64,000 nt of DNA from Acidovorax sp. NCPPB 4044 (lineage in GTDB: Bacteria > Pseudomonadota > Gammaproteobacteria > Burkholderiales > Burkholderiaceae_C): positions 2,634,001 to 2,698,000 of the forward strand of contig NZ_JAMCOS010000001.1 of the NCBI RefSeq assembly GCF_028069655.1. The letters are read 5' to 3'. Below are positions 19,375 through 27,826 of this stretch, piece after piece. Below the pieces are notes generated by a model. The model made no database searches. It was not told where the DNA came from and worked only from the letters and a program-made list of their open reading frames with translations. Positions within the stretch are counted from its first letter, which is position 1; each line of letters opens with the position of its first letter. The position numbers and the translations under genes are program-made.

Positions 19375-20649
19375 ATGACGCACCCCACCGTCCCCCCGCA
19401 ACCCCTCTCCCCCGCCAGCGGCTTCGCGCCCACGCGGCGCCACTGCCTGCAGGCGCTCGCCGCCCTCGCCGCGCCCGGCGTGCTGCAGGCCAGCCTGGCC
19501 GCCACGCCACAGGGGGCCACCGACGCGCGCTTTCTGCTCGTCTTCCTGCGCGGCGGCTACGACTGCGCGAGCCTGCTCGTGCCCACCGCGAGCGACTACT
19601 ACTACGAGACGCGTCCCAACATCGCCATCGCGCGCCCGGGCAGCGGCGAAGGCAGCGCGCTGCCCCTCACCGCCGACTGGGGCCTGCACCCGGCGCTGGC
19701 GGGGTCGCTGCAGCCGCTCTATGCGAAGAAGCAGCTGGCGTTCGTGCCGTTCTCGGGCACCGAAGACCTCACGCGCAGCCACTTCGACACGCAGGACAGC
19801 ATCGAGCTGGGCCAACCCGTGGCCGGGCGGCGCGACTACCGCTCGGGCTTCCTGAACCGCCTGGCCACCGAGCTCGGGGCCCAGCCGCGCTGGCACGACC
19901 ACCTCTCCCCCCTGGCCTTCACCGACACGCTGCCGCTGGTGCTGCGCGGCGGCTACGACGTGCCCAACACCGCGCTGGCCGCGGCGGGCGCGGGCAAGCC
20001 CGGCATCGACGAGCGCCAGGCCGGGCTGATCGCCTCCATGTACCAGGGCACGCCACTCGCCGGCCCGGTGGCCGAAGGCTTCCAGACCCGCGACGAGGTG
20101 GCCCGCACCATGCAGGGCGAGATGGACGCGGCCAGCCGCAACGCCCTCAGCACCAAGGGCTTCGAGGGCACCGCGCGGCGCATGGCCCGGCTCATGCAGA
20201 CGCGCTACAACCTCGGCTTCGTGGACGTGGGCGGCTGGGACACGCACGTGGGCCAGGGCAATGCCACGGGTGCGCTCGCCAACCGCTTCGAAGAGCTGGG
20301 CCGGGGCCTGGCCGCCTTCGCCGACGAGATGGGCCCCGCCTGGAGCCGCACGACGGTGGTCGCCATCAGCGAATTCGGCCGCACCTTCCGCGAGAACGGC
20401 AACCGCGGCACCGACCACGGCCACGGCAGCGTGATGTGGGTGCTGGGCGGCGGCATCGCGGGCGGCCGCGTGGCGGGCGAGCAGCAGGCGCTCACGGCCA
20501 CCACGCTGTTCCAGAACCGCGACTATCCCGTGCTGAACGATTACCGCGGCGTGCTGGGCGGGATCTTCGCGCGCATGTACGGGCTGAACGGCGCATCGCT
20601 CGCGCGGGTGTTCCCGGGCGCGAAGGCGAAGGACCTGCGGCTGGCGTGA
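19375..20649 (+). CDS. DUF1501 family protein, exported
   Basis: 424 residues. The N-terminal segment TRRHCLQALAALAAPGVLQA resembles a twin-arginine signal. The fold is related to sulfatases/alkaline phosphatases, with FLVFLRGGYDCASLLVPT-type opening residues, VGGWDTHVGQG, and SEFGRTFRENGNRGTDHGHG near the C-terminus. The His/Asp-rich blocks could bind metal. The function is not established. CAGGAAAGGCCCGCC precedes the ATG. It forms the conserved pair with the DUF1800 gene upstream, and a 9-bp hairpin follows. Confidence 0.92.
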   Translation: MTHPTVPPQPLSPASGFAPTRRHCLQALAALAAPGVLQASLAATPQGATDARFLLVFLRGGYDCASLLVPTASDYYYETRPNIAIARPGSGEGSALPLTADWGLHPALAGSLQPLYAKKQLAFVPFSGTEDLTRSHFDTQDSIELGQPVAGRRDYRSGFLNRLATELGAQPRWHDHLSPLAFTDTLPLVLRGGYDVPNTALAAAGAGKPGIDERQAGLIASMYQGTPLAGPVAEGFQTRDEVARTMQGEMDAASRNALSTKGFEGTARRMARLMQTRYNLGFVDVGGWDTHVGQGNATGALANRFEELGRGLAAFADEMGPAWSRTTVVAISEFGRTFRENGNRGTDHGHGSVMWVLGGGIAGGRVAGEQQALTATTLFQNRDYPVLNDYRGVLGGIFARMYGLNGASLARVFPGAKAKDLRLA

Positions 20650-20658
20650 CGGATGCAC

Positions 20659-20680
20659 GCACCGGGCTCCGGCCCGGTGC
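20659..20680. terminator. Hairpin between convergent DUF1501 and LysR genes
   Basis: GCACCGGGC at 20659-20667 pairs with GCCCGGTGC at 20672-20680 around a 4-nt loop, 10 bp after the DUF1501 stop. It could serve both convergent transcripts. Confidence 0.5.
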
Positions 20681-20731
20681 CAGCCTTGTGGTCCGGGTAA
20701 CCCGCCGGATGCGGGCCGTGTGTTCCGGGTA

Positions 20732-21631
20732 TCAGCCCGGTGCCTGCCGTGTGCGGCGGAAGGCCTCGGCCTCGCCCAGCAGCCAGGCCGCCAGCGCCTG
20801 CGCGGCGGCATTGCGCGCGGCGCGCCGGGACTGCAGCAGGTGGTAGCCCGCCGCCAGCGGCACCTGCGCGGGCCACGCCAGGACCAGCCGCCCTTCGCGC
20901 ACGTCGTTGTCGACCAGGGCCGCATGGCCCATGGCGATGCCGACACCGGCCACGGCGGCGGCCAGCGTGGCCTCGGTGTCCTGCAGCTTCATGTGCCGGT
21001 CGGTGGCCAGGTGCTCCGCGCCCTGGGCCGCCAGCCAGCGCGGCCACTTGCTGCTACGCAGCGAGTCGTGCAGCCAGCGGAAGCGCGCAAGGTCGTCGAT
21101 GCGCTCCAGCCCTGCAGTGCCCACGAGCCGCGGCGAGGCCACGGGAACGAGGCTGTCGTGCACCAGCAGCGTCGCGCCGGGCCAGGCGCCATCGCCGTAA
21201 TGGACCGCCAGATCGAAGCGCTCCCGGTGGAAGTCCGCGTCCCAGATCGAGGTGGCCAGTTCGATCTCGGCATCGATGGGCATGGACCGCAATGGGGCGC
21301 ACCGCGGTATGAGCCAGCGCGACGCGAACGAGGGCATGGCCAGGATCTTGACCGTGGGCCGGGCGCCGGCGCGCGCGATGCGCGCGGTGCCCTGGTCCAG
21401 CTCGTCGAGCACCCGCTGCACGGTCTCGAGGTACTGCGCGCCGGCCTGCGTGAACTGCACCCGGCGGTGGCCGCGCAGCACCAGCGTCTGCTGCAGATGC
21501 GCCTCGAGCGCCGCGATGTGCCGGCTCACCGCGGACTGGGCGCAACCCAGGTCGCGGGCAGCCGCCGTGAAGCTGCCGCAGCGCGCCAGCGCACGAAAGG
21601 CCCGGAGGGCGGAAATCGGTAAGTCGGTCAT
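20732..21631 (-). CDS. LysR-family transcriptional regulator
   Basis: 299 residues, the normal length. The first ~60 residues form the winged helix-turn-helix (LRAFRALARCGSFTAAARDLGCAQSAVSRHIAALEAHL). The effector-binding domain follows, and its sequence (SFASRWLIPRCAPLR; FDLAVHYGDGAWPG) is closest to the GcvA-like subgroup. The inducer and targets are unknown. The gene begins 66 bp after the PfpI-like gene on the same strand. Co-transcription or regulation of that neighbour is possible, although no divergent target promoter, the usual LysR arrangement, is present. Confidence 0.92.
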   Translation of the reverse strand: MTDLPISALRAFRALARCGSFTAAARDLGCAQSAVSRHIAALEAHLQQTLVLRGHRRVQFTQAGAQYLETVQRVLDELDQGTARIARAGARPTVKILAMPSFASRWLIPRCAPLRSMPIDAEIELATSIWDADFHRERFDLAVHYGDGAWPGATLLVHDSLVPVASPRLVGTAGLERIDDLARFRWLHDSLRSSKWPRWLAAQGAEHLATDRHMKLQDTEATLAAAVAGVGIAMGHAALVDNDVREGRLVLAWPAQVPLAAGYHLLQSRRAARNAAAQALAAWLLGEAEAFRRTRQAPG

Positions 21632-21697
21632 GCGCGGTACGCCTGGGATCGTCGAGGAGGCCGGCAGCGTGGCGGCCTCCCCAGCCGCGCAGGATCG

Positions 21698-22501
21698 CTA
21701 AAGCGACTGGGCACCGAGCAGGGCCACCACCGCTTCGCCGAAGGGTTGGGCCGATGCGGGATTCTGGCCCGTGACCAGCCGGCCATCCACCACCACCCGG
21801 CTCTGGAACACGTCGGCCTTCTCGAAACGGGCCGATTCCGCTTCCAGGGCCGACTCCAGCCTGAAAGGCACCAGCCTGTCGTAGTGGCGCGAGGCCTCTT
21901 CGTCATTGGTGAACGAGGTCAGCCGCCGGCCCGCGATCAGCGAACGCCCGTCCGACAACTGCAGCCCCAACAGGCCCGCCGGACCGTGGCACACCGCCCC
22001 CACCACCCCGCCCCGCTCGTAGACCGAGCGGACGATCGCATGCAACGAGCGGTTGCCCGCGAAGTCCCACATGGGGCCGTGCCCGCCCACGAGCACCACG
22101 GCCTCGTACCGCGAGGCATCGACGCGCGCGAGCGGCAGGCTGTGCGCCAGCCGGTTGCGTTGCTCCGGCTGGATCCAGAACCAGCGGTTGCCCTCGTCCT
22201 GCAGGTCGAAACCGTCGAACGGGGGCATGCCGCCCTGCGGGCTGGCGATGTCGTAGTCGTAGCCCGCCTGCGCAAACACCTTGGCGGGATGGGTCAGCTC
22301 CGGAAACCAGAATCCGGCCACGAGGTTGTCCCCCTTGCGGTCGTGGCTGGACACCACGATCAGGATCTTCCGGTTCGCATTCCGCGGCGCTGCCGCGCTG
22401 CCGGAAGCGGGATGGGGCGTGGCGGCACGCCCGTAGCCCGCAGCGGCTGCCAGGGCCACGGTCACAGCCTGGACCGCTGCGCGGCGATGGATGGGTTTCA
22501 T
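21698..22501 (-). CDS. DJ-1/PfpI superfamily protein, exported
   Basis: 267 residues. The leader MKPIHRRAAVQAVTVALAAA is a signal peptide with a paired arginine. The class I glutamine-amidotransferase-like fold follows: KILIVVSSHDRKGDN, VLVGGHGPMWDF, and the nucleophile elbow GAVCHGPAGLLG (Cys171-His172). The overall layout resembles Hsp31/HchA-type or YDR533C-like members (glyoxalase III or chaperone activities), but those are cytosolic and this one carries an export signal. AAGGAGCTGAAC before the ATG fixes the start at 22501. The LysR gene follows. Confidence 0.88.
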   Translation of the reverse strand: MKPIHRRAAVQAVTVALAAAAGYGRAATPHPASGSAAAPRNANRKILIVVSSHDRKGDNLVAGFWFPELTHPAKVFAQAGYDYDIASPQGGMPPFDGFDLQDEGNRWFWIQPEQRNRLAHSLPLARVDASRYEAVVLVGGHGPMWDFAGNRSLHAIVRSVYERGGVVGAVCHGPAGLLGLQLSDGRSLIAGRRLTSFTNDEEASRHYDRLVPFRLESALEAESARFEKADVFQSRVVVDGRLVTGQNPASAQPFGEAVVALLGAQSL

Positions 22502-22948
22502 GTTCAGCTCCTTGCGTTGGGCGGGCGGAGGACCGGCGAAGCGCCCCATGCGCCCACGCCGCGATCCTGGCCGCGACCGCTACCTCCGGATTGGAAGCCT
22601 GCGAACCCCTGGCGGCGATGCGCGGCGAAGCGGGCATGCGATCCGCTTTCGGCATGGCAGCCTCCGGATGGCCGCTCGCCCGGAAGGCCGCAAGGCGCCC
22701 GCGCGGATGTCCCGGGCGCAAAGAGGAAGGACCTGCGACGGGTTTGCATGGCGATGCACGGTACGGCCCTTACCGGCGAAACACACACTCCCCGCCGACG
22801 AAACCTGGCGTTCAGACGGTTTCAGTTCTCCTCAGACCCTCCGGCGCCAACGGCCCATAGGATGGTTCCCGGTGCGCAGGGGATTGCCGACGCGATCCAC
22901 GCATCCGCCTACAAAAACGACCACTGGCGCAGTGCCCCACGGCTGCCG
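22502..22948. other. 447-bp intergenic stretch without a supported gene
   Basis: Holds the ribosome-binding site and presumably the promoter of the PfpI-like gene at its left end. The open frames here are short, lack homology and have shadow-like composition. The DHH gene ends at the right border. No repeat, tRNA or terminator hairpin stood out. Confidence 0.6.
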
Positions 22949-23932
22949 TCATGGCTCCATTCCGGACTTCAGCACCCCACTCAGCAGCTCCGGCAGCCGC
23001 TGCGCATCCATGCGGAACCCACAGGCCTGCGCATGCCCGCCGCCGCCCATGCGCATGGCGAGCACCGAGCAGTCGTAGCCGCGCTGCGAGCGCAGGCCGA
23101 TCTTGATCTTTCCGTCCTTCCCCACGGCCCACATCAGCGCGAAGGTGCCGCTCTTTTGCGACAGCATCTCGCCCACGAGGCTGTGGAACGCGCCTGGCGC
23201 GTTGACCATCAGGCCCTGCTCGCCGTCGAAGACCAGCGATTGCGCGCCGCCGGCCACGTCGGTGGCGAGGTGGCGGAATTTCTCGTCCATGGCCTGGCCA
23301 CGGGCCACGAAGGCCTGCGTGGCCTCGGGCGTGAAGCGCGCGATGTCGTCCCAGCGCGGGAAGTCGAAGGGCTCCATGTCGAGCGCGGCGACGTAGCCCG
23401 CGGTTTCGGGATACTTCCAGGCCCACAGGTCGCGGTCTTCGATGAAGCGCACGAGGTCGGGCAGCGGGGCGTCGGGGTAAAAGAAATCCCACGCCAGCCG
23501 GGCGCCGGACTTGTCCATGTCGAAATGCACCACGCCGCAGCGGCAGGAAAAGCCCGTGAGCTGCTCGGCGGCGCTCTTGTGGTGGTCCAGCATCACGAGG
23601 CGCGCGGCGCGATCGTCAATGGCGCGCAGCAGATCGGGAGGGAACGAGAAATCCAGCACATACACGTACCGGCCTTCGAGCGGCGGCAGGTCGTCCACCG
23701 ACTGCGCCTGCCCGTGGGCCAGGCCCACGCACTCCACTTGCCCGCCGTAGTAGCGCCACGCGGCCAGCGCGGCGCCGAAGCCGTCCGCGCAGCGGCCGTG
23801 GTAGAGCACCAGGGGCGACGGGTCGTTGGGCGAGGGGGCCATGAGCAGCGTCTGGGGCAGGAGGCTGCGCGGGGGGACGGACGCGGGCGCGGCGGCGGCA
23901 GGGGCGTGGGGGGCGATGTTCTTCGTGGTCAT
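22949..23932 (-). CDS. DHH-family phosphoesterase
   Basis: 327 residues. After a ~50-residue Pro/Ala-rich N-terminal extension it reads LVLYHGRCADGFGAALAAWRYYG, then VLDFSFPPDLLRAI and MLDHHKSAAEQL, giving the DHH signature. The C-terminal DHHA1-like part ends GGGGHAQACGFRM, a substrate-binding loop. Family members hydrolyse phosphodiester or pyrophosphate bonds (oligonucleotides, cyclic dinucleotides, polyphosphate). This one resembles the short proteobacterial DHH proteins of unknown substrate. Start 23932 is tentative; homology starts nearer MAPSPNDPSP. Confidence 0.85.
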   Translation of the reverse strand: MTTKNIAPHAPAAAAPASVPPRSLLPQTLLMAPSPNDPSPLVLYHGRCADGFGAALAAWRYYGGQVECVGLAHGQAQSVDDLPPLEGRYVYVLDFSFPPDLLRAIDDRAARLVMLDHHKSAAEQLTGFSCRCGVVHFDMDKSGARLAWDFFYPDAPLPDLVRFIEDRDLWAWKYPETAGYVAALDMEPFDFPRWDDIARFTPEATQAFVARGQAMDEKFRHLATDVAGGAQSLVFDGEQGLMVNAPGAFHSLVGEMLSQKSGTFALMWAVGKDGKIKIGLRSQRGYDCSVLAMRMGGGGHAQACGFRMDAQRLPELLSGVLKSGMEP

Positions 23933-24055
23933 AGGTGCGCGATTGTCGGCCACGCGGCCGCCGGGGCTGGCGCCGGGCGCGCAGGCGCGGAACAATGCGC
24001 GCTACCCGACATCTCCCGACACCCTCTCGCCGTCGTTTCGCCCCAGGAGCCCGCC

Positions 24056-24718
24056 ATGCCCATCCCCCGCTTCGGCTGCCGCGCCCCGCGCCCTTTCCGG
24101 GCCGCCCCGACCGTGGCCGCGCTGGCCCTGGCGCTGGCCGGCTGTGCCGCGCAAGGCCCCCGGCCGGGCGCCTCCGCCCTGCCCGCCGATCCCGCGCAGC
24201 ACGCGGCCGACCTGGATGCCTGCCAGCGCTATGCGCAGCAGATCGACGTGGCGATGGAAACGCTGGACGGCATGGTGACCGGCGCGCTGGTGCTGGCCTC
24301 GCTCGCCTGGTCGGCGGGCGGCAGCCGCGGCACCGTGGGCGGCTGGGCCGTGGCCGGCGGCGCGCTCGGGGCCACCCAGGGCCTGCAGCCGCTGGAGCGC
24401 CGGCGCCGCGCGGTCGAGAACTGCATGCAGTCGCGCGGCCACGAGGCCGGGCCGTACGCCGCCGCCCCGGGCTACCCCGTGGCGCAGGCCATTGCGCTGC
24501 CCGCCGGGCCTGCCCCCCGCGCACCGCTGCCCAGCATCGCCGTCGGCACCGACACCTTCAGCGCCGAGCGGCTGGCGCGCGCGCAGTCGTGCAGCGCGCA
24601 GCCGCGGGCGGCACTGGCGGCGAAAGGGCCGGGCTTCGAGACCTACACCGTGCCGTGCGACAGCGGGGACGCGCTCGCGATCCGCTGCGAATTCGGCAAC
24701 TGCCGCGTGCTGCGCTGA
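24056..24718 (+). CDS. Putative lipoprotein with glycine-zipper-like segment
   Basis: 220 residues. The leader ends at the lipobox ALAGC, predicting an outer-membrane or periplasmic lipoprotein. A Gly/Ala-rich hydrophobic segment (VTGALVLASLAWSAGGSRGTVGGWAVAGGALGAT) resembles glycine-zipper domains of envelope proteins. Six cysteines beyond the lipobox (DACQRY, ENCMQS, QSCSAQ, VPCDS, IRCEFGNC) could form disulfides. I do not recognise a named family. CCAGGAGCCCGCC precedes the ATG. It diverges from the DHH gene. Confidence 0.75.
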   Translation: MPIPRFGCRAPRPFRAAPTVAALALALAGCAAQGPRPGASALPADPAQHAADLDACQRYAQQIDVAMETLDGMVTGALVLASLAWSAGGSRGTVGGWAVAGGALGATQGLQPLERRRRAVENCMQSRGHEAGPYAAAPGYPVAQAIALPAGPAPRAPLPSIAVGTDTFSAERLARAQSCSAQPRAALAAKGPGFETYTVPCDSGDALAIRCEFGNCRVLR

Positions 24719-24757
24719 CCGCCTGACGGGCCGCGCGCCCGGTATGCTGCGCGCCCG

Positions 24758-25561
24758 ATGATGACGACACCCCTGCCCGACCGCCACCCGCCCCTGCCGA
24801 TCCTCTGGCACGACGATGACCTCGTCGCCGTCTACAAGCCCGCCGGCTGGCTGGTGCACCGCACGGGCCTGGACGCCGGCGAGACACGCTTCGTGATGCA
24901 GGCGCTGCGCGACCAGTTGGGGCGGCACGTGTATCCGGTGCACCGCCTCGACAAGGGCACCTGCGGCGTGCTGGTGATGGCGCTGCATGCGGATGCGGCG
25001 CGTGCGCTGTCGCAGGCCTTCGAGCACCACCGCGTGCGCAAGCGCTACCTGGCCCTGGTGCGTGGGCATGCGCCGGCCACCGCCAGCGTGGACCACGCCC
25101 TGCGCCCGGACGATGCACCGCCCGATGCGTCCGCGCAGCCGGCCCGCACGTCCCTGCGTTGCATTGCCCGGCTGGAGCGGCCCGAGCCGAGCGATGCGCG
25201 GTTCGCCACCACGCGCGCCGCGCTGGTCGAGGCCTGGCCCGAGACGGGGCGCCGGCACCAGATCCGCCGGCACCTCAAGCACATCGCCCACCCCATCCTG
25301 GGCGACGCCACCCACGGCAAGGGCCCGCTCAACCGCTGGTGGGCGGAGCGCCTGGGGCTGCAGCGGCTCTGGCTGCATGCCTGGCAGCTCGCACTGCCGC
25401 ACCCGGCCACCGGGCAGCCGCTGGTGCTGGACAGCGGCCTGCACCACCCGGTGCTGGACGGCGTGTCCGCGCCCGCGGGGCACGGCATCGCCGACCTCGG
25501 CGACTGGCTGGAACGCGTGCTGCCGATGGAGTGGCAGCGCGGGTCCGTTCCGGCGAACTGA
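24758..25561 (+). CDS. truC: tRNA pseudouridine(65) synthase TruC-like
   Basis: 267 residues. It is an RluA-class pseudouridine synthase: ILWHDDDLVAVYKPAGWLVHR at the start, the catalytic block HRLDKGTCGVLVMAL (Asp in HRLD), and GRRHQIRRHLKHIAHPILGD. This arrangement, including the segment WLVHRTGLD followed by VMQALRDQLG, agrees closely with E. coli TruC, which modifies position 65 of tRNAs. The start is one of two adjacent ATGs, 39 bp after the lipoprotein stop, so the two genes may be co-transcribed. Confidence 0.9.
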   Translation: MMTTPLPDRHPPLPILWHDDDLVAVYKPAGWLVHRTGLDAGETRFVMQALRDQLGRHVYPVHRLDKGTCGVLVMALHADAARALSQAFEHHRVRKRYLALVRGHAPATASVDHALRPDDAPPDASAQPARTSLRCIARLERPEPSDARFATTRAALVEAWPETGRRHQIRRHLKHIAHPILGDATHGKGPLNRWWAERLGLQRLWLHAWQLALPHPATGQPLVLDSGLHHPVLDGVSAPAGHGIADLGDWLERVLPMEWQRGSVPAN

Positions 25562-25795
25562 CGCCCTGGGCGCCGCGAGCGGCCGGTGGGTCCGCCGCTG
25601 CGCACCGGTTGCCGGCCTCCGGGCCGTCGGCGGCGTCCTACCCACGGTCGCGCCCGGCGCCGCCGCGTCACCGCCAGGGGCTGGCGCACAGTCGTCGCGT
25701 TTCATCCGCCCCCTGCCGCGCACCATGCCCCAGCCTCCCGCCCCCGCGAACCGACCGTTTCTCCGGCCCAGCGCCACTGGCCGGGGAGGCCGCGC

Positions 25796-26386
25796 ATGAC
25801 GGAATGGTGGTCGGTGATCGCCAGCACGGTGGCGGGGGAGTTCTCGGACCTGCCCGATCTGGAACAGGCGACGCGCATCGTCGTGCGCTTGGGCATGGCG
25901 GGATTGCTGGGCGGCCTGCTCGGCTGGGAGCGCGAACAGCGCGGCAAGGCCGCCGGGGTGCGCACGCACATGCTGGTGTCGATGGGTGCGGCGCTGTTCG
26001 TGCTGGTGGCCGAGCAGGAAGGCATTTCGCCGGCCGACAACAGTCGCGTGCTGCAGGGCATCATCGCCGGCGTGGGTTTCCTTGGCGCCGGCACGATCCT
26101 GAAAAGCGATGGCGAGCACCAGATCCGCGGGCTGACCACGGCCGCCGGCATCTGGCTCACCGCGGCCATCGGTGTGGCCGCCGGCCTGGGGCGCGAGGCC
26201 ACCGCGGTGCTGAGCACGGTGATGGCGCTGCTGGTGCTGGGCGCCGAGCCGATCGCGCAGCGGCTGCTGCACGGGCGCCGCTCGGCGGCCAAAGAGCCCC
26301 GCGGCCAGATGAAGAACGTGCGCTCCTCTTCCGAGCCGGGCACAGAAACCGGCTCCACCGGCGGCGGCCCACCCCCGCTGTCCTGA
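25796..26386 (+). CDS. MgtC/SapB family membrane protein
   Basis: 196 residues with about four to five membrane helices. The core VVRLGMAGLLGGLLGWEREQRGKAAGVRTHMLVSMGAALF and IIAGVGFLGAGTILKSDGEHQIRGLTTAAGIWLTAAIGVAAGLG is the MgtC/SapB signature. It lacks the C-terminal ACT-like domain of true MgtC, as do many short homologues; a charged tail of ~40 residues follows instead. MgtC-type proteins are tied to magnesium limitation and F-ATPase inhibition in pathogens; the short forms are uncharacterised. GGGGAGGCCGCGC precedes the ATG. It converges with soxR. Confidence 0.88.
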   Translation: MTEWWSVIASTVAGEFSDLPDLEQATRIVVRLGMAGLLGGLLGWEREQRGKAAGVRTHMLVSMGAALFVLVAEQEGISPADNSRVLQGIIAGVGFLGAGTILKSDGEHQIRGLTTAAGIWLTAAIGVAAGLGREATAVLSTVMALLVLGAEPIAQRLLHGRRSAAKEPRGQMKNVRSSSEPGTETGSTGGGPPPLS

Positions 26387-26414
26387 CCCGGGCGCACTGC
26401 GCTGCAAAGCAGGC

Positions 26415-26933
26415 TCAACGCCTGCGCAAAGGCTTGTCGGCCGTGAAATGCGGCCCCGCGCCGGTGTCGCCGAGCGTGTCGTCGGGATTGCGCAACGGGC
26501 AGGCCTTGAGCGACAGGCAGCCGCAGCCAATGCAGCCGTCGAGCTGGTCCCGCAGCCGCGCCAGCGTGGCGATGCGTTCGTCCAGCTCGTCCCGCCATGC
26601 GGCCGAGAGCCGCCGCCAGTCGGCCACGGTGGGCGTGCGGCCCTCGGGCAGCGCGCGCAGCGCCTCGGCGATGGTGGCAAGCGGCAACCCCATGCGCTGG
26701 GCGATCTTGATCACGGCCACCCGCCGCAGCACCGAGCGCGGATAGCGCCGCTGGTTGCCGCCGCTGCGCACGCTGGCGATCAAGCCCTTCGCTTCATAGA
26801 AATGCAGCGCCGACACCGCCAGCCCGCTGCGTGCGGCCACGTCGCCCACGGTGAGGTTGGGCGTGGCGGCGCGGGACGGGCGGGACGGCGGCGCGCCGGT
26901 CGATGGGGCCGGCGGGGCGGAACGAGGCGGCAT
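26415..26933 (-). CDS. soxR: Redox-sensitive regulator SoxR
   Basis: 172 residues. It is a MerR-type helix-turn-helix protein ([26 protein letters not shown]) with the SoxR-specific [22 protein letters not shown]. The C-terminal cluster is C134-x2-C137-x-C139-x5-C145, which holds the [2Fe-2S] switch oxidised by redox-cycling compounds. The N-terminus is ~25 residues longer than in E. coli; a later start would also be possible. A textbook SoxR operator lies 62 bp upstream, oriented to activate the divergent RidA-MFS genes rather than a soxS gene, which is absent here. Confidence 0.96.
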   Translation of the reverse strand: MPPRSAPPAPSTGAPPSRPSRAATPNLTVGDVAARSGLAVSALHFYEAKGLIASVRSGGNQRRYPRSVLRRVAVIKIAQRMGLPLATIAEALRALPEGRTPTVADWRRLSAAWRDELDERIATLARLRDQLDGCIGCGCLSLKACPLRNPDDTLGDTGAGPHFTADKPLRRR

Positions 26934-26990
26934 GCAGCAGGGTCCTGAAAAGAAAACCGGCCCAGTAGAAAGGCCGGCCGACGAAAGGGA

Positions 26991-27021
26991 TTGACCTCAA
27001 GTTTAGTTGAGGTTCGATACT
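26991..27021 (+). promoter_or_regulatory. SoxR operator within a 19-bp-spaced promoter
   Basis: The -35 TTGACC (26991-26996) and -10 GATACT (27016-27021) are separated by 19 bp. The 18-bp near-perfect palindrome CCTCAAGTTTAGTTGAGG (26995-27012) sits between and over the -35. The overlong spacer with a centred CCTCAAG-N4-TTGAGG palindrome is the known design of SoxR-activated promoters. It points rightward, toward the RidA-like gene and the MFS exporter. It may also affect soxR on the other side. Confidence 0.9.
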
Positions 27022-27204
27022 GCGCAGCACGCGGTTGCCCACGGCTCCGCCCCACGCAGCCGCAGTGCCCTGGCACCTGCGGCGTTTTTCCACCCGGGCC
27101 GGCCGGTGCGCCGCCCCCCATCCACGCATTGAGAACCATGCTGTCCCTGTGTGTCCTGCGAGCCTATGGCGGCACGCCCTTTGCCGCGCTTTCCGCAACG
27201 CGGA

Positions 27205-27248
27205 CGCACGCTGCGGCTTCCGCAGCGCTGCAGAAGCCGCAGCGTGCG
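27205..27248 (+). repeat. 16-bp perfect inverted repeat in the SoxR-driven leader
   Basis: CGCACGCTGCGGCTTC (27205-27220) and GAAGCCGCAGCGTGCG (27233-27248) pair perfectly around a 12-nt loop. It lies between the SoxR promoter and the RidA-like start codon, ending 39 bp before the ATG, so it would form in the 5' untranslated RNA. Confidence 0.7.
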
Positions 27249-27287
27249 ACAGGCCGCCCCCGCCCCTCCCACCCTCCACTGCTGTCC

Positions 27288-27755
27288 ATGACCACTGCCA
27301 CGCCCTCGTCCGCCGCTGCTTCCGCTGCTCCTTCCGCCGCACGTTCCGCCCTGTCCTTCCTGAACCCTCCCGGGCTCTACGACCCCGCGCCCAACGGCTA
27401 TTCCCACGTGGCGATCGCCGAGGGACCGGTGCGCACGGTCCACGTGGCCGGCCAGGGCGGCGAGGACGCCTCGGGCCGCCTGGCCGAGGGCTTTGCCGCA
27501 CAGGTGCACCTGGCCATTGCCAACCTGCGTACGGCGCTGGCCGCCGCGGGCGCCACGCCGCACGACGTGGCCAGGCTGACGGTGCTGGTGGTGGACCACA
27601 CCGAAGAACGGCTGCGCATCCTGGGCGGCGCGCTGCGCGCCTGCTGGGGCGACGGGGTGCCCATGCCCGCCTGCACGCTGATCCCCGTGCCGCGGCTGGC
27701 GCTCGACGGCATGCTCTTCGAGATCGACGCGACCGCCGTGCTGCCCGTGCCCTGA
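27288..27755 (+). CDS. RidA/YjgF-family protein
   Basis: 155 residues. Past a Ser/Ala-rich leader of ~22 residues the RidA fold is clear: FLNPPGLYDPAPNGYSHVAIAEG, VHVAGQGG, the helix QVHLAIANLRTALAAAGATPHDVARLTVLVVD, and PACTLIPVPRLALDGMLFEIDATAV. Canonical RidA deaminates reactive enamines/imines using an arginine near the C-terminus (CTLI-x-V-x-RLA here), although many relatives act on other substrates. It is the first gene downstream of the SoxR promoter, with a ~265-nt leader. An in-frame ATG at 27138 exists but would add an implausible extension. Confidence 0.88.
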   Translation: MTTATPSSAAASAAPSAARSALSFLNPPGLYDPAPNGYSHVAIAEGPVRTVHVAGQGGEDASGRLAEGFAAQVHLAIANLRTALAAAGATPHDVARLTVLVVDHTEERLRILGGALRACWGDGVPMPACTLIPVPRLALDGMLFEIDATAVLPVP

Positions 27756-27826
27756 GCGGCCCCGCGCCCGCTCCCGCCCATCCGTCCCATCGAACTTCCT
27801 GTGCGCCGGCACATCGGCCCGCCCCC

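Noticed and set aside
22504..22788. 94-codon minus-strand frame in the gap upstream of the PfpI-like gene
   Set aside because: Shadow-like composition, no ribosome-binding site, no recognisable domain.
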